64,000 bases of DNA from DATFCK01 sp963728975 (GTDB lineage Bacteria > Verrucomicrobiota > Verrucomicrobiia > Chthoniobacterales > UBA10450). The notes under the pieces were generated by a model. The model was not told the origin of the DNA and made no database searches. It was given only the letters and a program-made list of their open reading frames with translations. Position numbers and translations under genes: made by a program. The DNA is taken from contig CAVSMF010000001.1 of NCBI GenBank assembly GCA_963728975.1, positions 372,001 through 436,000 of the forward strand. Reading direction: 5' to 3'. Each line of letters starts with the position of its first letter. Positions within the stretch are counted from its first letter, which is position 1. Shown piece by piece: positions 59,868 through 64,000 of the stretch.

Positions 59868-62800
59868 ATGGATTCTCTCCAAGACGAAATCGAAGAGCGC
59901 GGCGAGAGGATTTTCGGCCTGGTCGATCGCCACCCCGACTCGCTCTTTAGCAAGGCTGGGTTTTATCAGCGCATGATGGCTTTGTCGATGCGCGATGAGC
60001 ACTTCAAAGTCCAGATGTTCCGGTTTGTCGATGTCCTGGCCTCGCTCCACCACGGGGGAGAGATTGTGCGCCACCTCGACGAATACTTTCAGGATGTGCG
60101 CAACGGCTATGCCCCGTTGCTGCGCACGGGGGTCCAGCTGGCCAAAGTGGCGCCCTGGATCAGTGGCCAGGTTTTGCGCTGGAACGTTTCCGGTATGGCC
60201 CGGCAGTTCATTGCCGGAAGAAATCCGGCGGATGTAATTAAGACGCTGCGGCGGCGCTACCAAGAAAGGATTGGATTTACGGTCGATCTGCTGGGGGAAG
60301 CCGTGGTCAGCGAAAAGGAAGCGGACGAATATGCGGCGCGCTGTCTCGCTCTGGTGGGGGCCTTGGGGCAGGCAACACGGGGCTGGAACGACCCGTTAGG
60401 CAAGAACGCCGAGCTGTTCCCGATAGTGAATCTCTCAGTAAAGATCTCCGCCCTTTATTCCCAGATGAATCCGGCGGATCCGGACGATGCCATTGCTCAT
60501 CTTACCCCGAGACTGCTGCCGATTTTGCAACGCGCCCGTGAAGCTGGTGCATTTGTCAACTTCGACATGGAAAGTTATGCGCATAAGAACACGACCCTGC
60601 TTCTGTTTAAGACGCTTTTCTCTCAACCGGAGTTTCGGAATTGGCCTCACGCCGGCATCGTGATTCAAGCCTACCTGCGCGATGCCGAAGCGGATCTCCG
60701 AGATCTGCTCGATTGGGGTCGAACGCGCGGAACCCGTTTTACGGTGCGGCTGGTCAAGGGAGCCTACTGGGATTACGAGAGAATCAAGTCGAACCAGAAT
60801 GGCTGGAGCGTTCCCGTATTTCTGCAAAAGCCGGAAAGCGACGCAAATTTCGAAGCGCTCTCCCGCATTCTTCTGGAAAATGAGTCGATCGTAACCGCCG
60901 CGTTCGGTTCTCACAACGTGCGCAGCATTGCTCACGCTCAGGCTGTAGCCTGTGCGCTGGGGATCGATCAGAGTCGCTTCGAATTTCAACTGCTCTATGG
61001 AATGGGCGGCCCAATCAAACGGGCCCTGGTGAAATTGGGGTACCGGGTGCGGGAATATTGTCCGGTGGGCGAGTTATTGCCCGGTATGTCGTACCTGGTC
61101 AGGCGATTGTTGGAAAACACTTCCAATGAAGGCTTTTTGCGGGCGAAGTTTTCCGAGAACGTTTCCGCCGAGGAATTGCTGCGCGACCCGAAGGAGCTAA
61201 TCGGACAGTTTCCGAATGGAGCCGTCGGTTCCGAGATTCACAGCGGTGACGGCTATTCCGCCGATGGCGCGTCGCCGGAGAGCCCGGGCGACATTTACAC
61301 CAACGCGCCCCTGGCCAACTTCGTCTATCGCGAATCGCAAACCAGGATGCAGGCCGCGCTTGCGGAAATGCGTCACCGGCTGGGGAAGGAATACCCGTTG
61401 GTGATCGGCGGAAAAAAGATTTGGACCGGCAAAAGCATAGCCTCGCATAATCCAAGCGATCCCCGCCAAACAGTGGGCCTGGTTGCTGAAGCTGGAATCC
61501 CAGAGGCCGATCGCGCGGTCGAGGCCGCTTCTGCCGCTTTCGAGAAATGGAGCAGGTGTCCGGTGGAAGAACGAGCCCAGCTTTTGGAGCGCGTGGCTGA
61601 GATCATGAACCGCCGGCGATTCGAGCTTTCCGCTTTGGAGGTCTTCGAAGTGGGCAAAGCATGGGCGGAAGCGGACGGCGATATTCGGGAAGCGATCGAC
61701 TTCTGCTTGTTTTACGCGCAGCAGATGAGACTCCGGGGCCGGCCCCGCGTGACCCAGCCCATACTGGGCGAGGAAAGTTATCAGCATTACTGGCCCCTTG
61801 GCGTGGCTCTGGTCGTTGCGCCCTGGAATTTTCCCATGGCCATCCTCTGTGGAATGGTTTCGGCGGCCGTCGTTACCGGCAACACCGTGATCATGAAACC
61901 CGCCGAGCAATCGGCTGTTTGCGGTGCGATGTTGATGGAAATTTTCGAGGAGGCCGGGTTGCCACCGGGTGTCCTTAATTATCTTCCAGGCAAAGGGTCC
62001 GTCATCGGCGCGCATCTGGTTGATCACAAGGACGTCTACATCATTGCCTTTACCGGCTCCCGAGAGGTGGGCTTGAGAATTTGGGAAAGCGCCGGCAAAA
62101 CCCGGACCGGCCAGCGCGAACTAAAACGGGTTGTATGCGAGATGGGAGGGAAAAATCCTGTCGTCATCGACTCCGATGCCGATCTCGACGAAGCGATCGT
62201 GGATTCGGTCTACTCCGCGTTTGGCTATCAGGGGCAGAAATGTTCGGCATTATCCAGGCTCATCGTTCTTGAGGAAAACTACGAACGCGTTTTGGAGAGA
62301 CTGTTGCCGGCTGCCGCCAGTTTGCGGGTGGGAAACCCGGAGGAACCGGGCATTACAGTCGGACCGGTTGTCGACGAAGCGGCTTACAAGCGGATCTTGG
62401 AATATATCGAAATAGGGAAATCGGAGGCCACCCTGGCCTACCAAAAAAACGATCTGCCCGCTCAAGGTTATTTCATTCCACCGACTATTTTCACGGACGT
62501 CAGTCCGCAGTCGCGCATTGCCCAGGAAGAAATTTTCGGCCCGGTCCTGAGCGTGATTAAAGTCCGCGATCTTGATGAAGCGATAGAAGTGGCCAATGGC
62601 ACCGACTTTGCCCTGACCGCAGGTTTCTTTTCCCGAAGCCCGGCCAATATCGAACGGGCCAAAGCGCAGATCGTCGCAGGAAACGTTTATATCAATCGCT
62701 CCTGCACCGGCGCGGTGGTCGGCCGCCATCCCTTTGGCGGATTTAGAATGAGCGGAGGAGGCACCAAGGCAGGGGGCGAAGATTACCTGCTCCATTTTCT

Positions 62801-62903
62801 CGTTCCCCGGGTCGTCACGGAAAACATCATGCGCCACGGGTTCGCTCCGGAGACGACCGCGCGGTACCGCGATGAGTTCCTCTGGCCGAAACCGCGCGGT
62901 TAA
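59868..62903 (+). CDS. Bifunctional proline dehydrogenase / delta-1-pyrroline-5-carboxylate dehydrogenase (PutA-type)
   Basis: Oxidises proline to glutamate at the membrane side with FAD and NAD. 1011 residues. The N-terminal helical arm leads to a TIM-barrel ProDH (about 130-450; NLSVKISALYSQMNPAD, VKGAYWDYER, GVHNVR-like FGSHNVRSIAHAQ). The aldehyde dehydrogenase half (about 500-1000) has VVAPWNFPMAILCGMVSAAV, FTGSREVGLRIWE, VVCEMGGKNPVVIDSDADLD and GYQGQKCSALSRLIV with the catalytic cysteine. There is no N-terminal ribbon-helix-helix regulator, as in many minimal PutA proteins. The substrate-channel organisation is conserved. Confidence 0.95.
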   Translation: MDSLQDEIEERGERIFGLVDRHPDSLFSKAGFYQRMMALSMRDEHFKVQMFRFVDVLASLHHGGEIVRHLDEYFQDVRNGYAPLLRTGVQLAKVAPWISGQVLRWNVSGMARQFIAGRNPADVIKTLRRRYQERIGFTVDLLGEAVVSEKEADEYAARCLALVGALGQATRGWNDPLGKNAELFPIVNLSVKISALYSQMNPADPDDAIAHLTPRLLPILQRAREAGAFVNFDMESYAHKNTTLLLFKTLFSQPEFRNWPHAGIVIQAYLRDAEADLRDLLDWGRTRGTRFTVRLVKGAYWDYERIKSNQNGWSVPVFLQKPESDANFEALSRILLENESIVTAAFGSHNVRSIAHAQAVACALGIDQSRFEFQLLYGMGGPIKRALVKLGYRVREYCPVGELLPGMSYLVRRLLENTSNEGFLRAKFSENVSAEELLRDPKELIGQFPNGAVGSEIHSGDGYSADGASPESPGDIYTNAPLANFVYRESQTRMQAALAEMRHRLGKEYPLVIGGKKIWTGKSIASHNPSDPRQTVGLVAEAGIPEADRAVEAASAAFEKWSRCPVEERAQLLERVAEIMNRRRFELSALEVFEVGKAWAEADGDIREAIDFCLFYAQQMRLRGRPRVTQPILGEESYQHYWPLGVALVVAPWNFPMAILCGMVSAAVVTGNTVIMKPAEQSAVCGAMLMEIFEEAGLPPGVLNYLPGKGSVIGAHLVDHKDVYIIAFTGSREVGLRIWESAGKTRTGQRELKRVVCEMGGKNPVVIDSDADLDEAIVDSVYSAFGYQGQKCSALSRLIVLEENYERVLERLLPAAASLRVGNPEEPGITVGPVVDEAAYKRILEYIEIGKSEATLAYQKNDLPAQGYFIPPTIFTDVSPQSRIAQEEIFGPVLSVIKVRDLDEAIEVANGTDFALTAGFFSRSPANIERAKAQIVAGNVYINRSCTGAVVGRHPFGGFRMSGGGTKAGGEDYLLHFLVPRVVTENIMRHGFAPETTARYRDEFLWPKPRG

Positions 62904-62953
62904 CCGTGTTGCCGCCGGGCCGGGGCCGGCTTCAGGTCAAGCATACGGCGGGT

Positions 62954-63247
62954 TCATTCCAACGGCCGGCCTTTAGCCAGCAGCTTGACTACCGAAATTA
63001 TCATGTAAACGACCGGCCAGGCGGCAACCAGCATCACAATCGCAAACACTGCCATCTCTTTCGCGCGCTCACGACCCGCTTCAATCAGGAACTCGCGATG
63101 CAAGCTGTGAAAATTCCGCAGGGCCCGCCGATCATCACCTTCATAAGGCGACGCATAACCGCGCCAATTCTCGATCCCGGAACGTAAAAACCAATCGGTA
63201 CGCGGAAACCGGGCATTGATAGAATCCGAGGGGGCGGCCGGTTTCAT
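62954..63247 (-). CDS. Small membrane hypothetical protein
   Basis: 97 residues from the ATG at 63247: a polar N-terminal part (DSINARFPRTDWFLRSGIEN, WRGYASPYEGDDRRALRNFH), then a C-terminal hydrophobic helix (AVFAIVMLVAAWPVVYMIIS). The frame continues upstream to 63388, but composition and a likely later start favour the short form. I do not recognise a family. It converges on the PutA gene. Confidence 0.55.
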   Translation of the reverse strand: MKPAAPSDSINARFPRTDWFLRSGIENWRGYASPYEGDDRRALRNFHSLHREFLIEAGRERAKEMAVFAIVMLVAAWPVVYMIISVVKLLAKGRPLE

Positions 63248-63425
63248 TGCCTGCGATCCGGAACTTACACCATTCCTGGCAAACTGCCACATCGAGTCCA
63301 AGCGCAAACTCGGATTCGGGTGCGGGCCGCGGAAAAGAATCCGGCCAAAACCGGCCTGCTTCCTACGAACGACGGCGAGATTGTTCATGCTGCAATCTCA
63401 CCGCCGATTTGATTTCAACGCTTTC

Positions 63426-63788
63426 TTACTGCCAGTGCCCGCCAATCCACACCCAACCACGCGAGCGCCTTACCCATCGCCCTTCAATCCATACCGCAGT
63501 GGCTCTCGGGCGCGTCACCCAACTGCCCGGCACCCATACGTAATCGACCCCGGTCCAGCGCCAATGACCGGACGTCCAAACGTAGCGAGGACCGGGTGAA
63601 ACCGTCCGCGTTTCCACTCGAACAGCAGGCGGCGCTCGGGTGACAAGCACCTCACGAGTAACCGGGCCGGTGGTTGTCACTTCCCGGGTTACCTCCGTTG
63701 TGGTTGTGACTGGCGGCGGCGGTGATTCAACGACGCAGCCGGTGAATGCAAAAGGAGCAAATAGGAGTGCGTAGACAATTTTTTTCAT
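63426..63788 (-). CDS. Lipoprotein with aromatic YXWGXW-like repeats
   Basis: 120 residues from the ATG at 63788. Lipobox FAFTGC after a short signal peptide. Then Thr/Val-rich linker and a run of Trp-rich segments with regular spacing (YVWTSGHWRWTG, YVWVPGSW, AVWIEGRWVRR, WVWIGGHWQ), characteristic of YXWGXW-repeat or BcpO-related proteins of bacterial envelopes. Function unclear; such proteins are common and probably bind at the outer membrane. The genes around it are unrelated in function. Confidence 0.85.
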   Translation of the reverse strand: MKKIVYALLFAPFAFTGCVVESPPPPVTTTTEVTREVTTTGPVTREVLVTRAPPAVRVETRTVSPGPRYVWTSGHWRWTGVDYVWVPGSWVTRPRATAVWIEGRWVRRSRGWVWIGGHWQ

Positions 63789-63922
63789 CAATCTTCCCTC
63801 CAGTTACTTATCGGTTCATGCCAGGCTACCGGCCCTGTCTGAAACAGAAAGAAACCCCGGCAAGCCACCGCCGATGGCGGCAAACCGATGGCAAAAACCC
63901 CCTTTCCATCCGATGATCGACC

Positions 63923-64000
63923 ATGCTGTTTGTCGTCGCGACACCGATTGGCAATCTCACCGATATCACCTTGCGGGCCCTGGAAGCGTTGCAGTCGGCC
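63923..64000 (+). CDS. rsmI: 16S rRNA 2'-O-ribose methyltransferase RsmI (partial)
   Basis: Only the first 26 codons are in the window: MLFVVATPIGNLTDITLRAL, then EALQSA. The VATPIGNLxDIT block is diagnostic of RsmI, which methylates the ribose of C1402 in 16S rRNA. The gene is cut by the window edge. Confidence 0.93.
   Translation, partial: MLFVVATPIGNLTDITLRALEALQSA

Overview
The window looks like a chromosomal segment of a Verrucomicrobiota bacterium, plausibly of the Chthoniobacterales/Spartobacteria type. Pointers are the 51-residue small basic protein known from Verrucomicrobia and Chlamydiae (50995-51150), a SWIB-domain protein, PEP-CTERM sorting signals, a fused exonuclease/ATP-dependent ligase, and RodZ/FtsK/RimO as a block. 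Envelope genes (lipid A-type acyltransferase, heptosyltransferase, ArnT-like transferase, DsbD) point to a diderm. Placement is inferred from gene content; no 16S gene is present.

Region by region. 1-18.2 kb: housekeeping genes (rplS, frameshifted rnhB, tRNA-Arg(CCG), trxA, rimO, rodZ, ftsK, a peptide transporter, a DUF885 protein, yraN, a PIN/Phd toxin-antitoxin pair) separated by unusually rich repeats: three ~280-bp tandem units at 13.7-14.6 kb, the same family inverted at 1-0.45 kb, a 191-bp tandem repeat at 9.7-10.1 kb, and a mosaic of duplicated blocks at 15.1-18.2 kb. 18.2-30.4 kb: a decayed autotransporter-like PEP-CTERM gene, rsmE, a degenerate AACGCTC tract, grpE-dnaJ, a SpoIIE phosphatase/STAS pair and the exonuclease-ligase fusion. 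30.4-41.5 kb: plsC-cmk-aroA, signalling proteins (receiver-SpoIIE, hybrid histidine kinase), thioredoxin-like proteins, a NodB deacetylase and a dynamin-like GTPase. 41.5-64 kb: a more compact region with nadB-panC, envelope acyl/glycosyl transfer genes, a pseudouridine synthase, redoxin-DsbD, a secreted metzincin, lipoproteins, threonine aldolase, a PutA-type proline oxidase and the start of rsmI.

The main pattern outside the genes is a large set of short hairpins. Nearly all begin with GTAG (some GGAG or GTGG) followed directly by a perfect or near-perfect stem of about 8-9 bp with a 3-nt loop. That is the architecture of REP sequences mobilised by REP-associated tyrosine transposases (RAYTs). 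I counted about 33 GTAG-type copies in at least eight stem classes, often as inverted pairs (BIME-like). No RAYT gene is in the window. Three elements lie in frame inside otherwise intact conserved genes: rimO, rsmE and the exonuclease-ligase fusion.

The rnhB/yraN arrangement suggests that repeat-mediated inversion has occurred here. rplS-rnhB run leftward at the left edge, yraN runs rightward at 14.6 kb next to a diverged copy of the rnhB 3' end, and copies of one repeat family flank the interval in opposite orientation.
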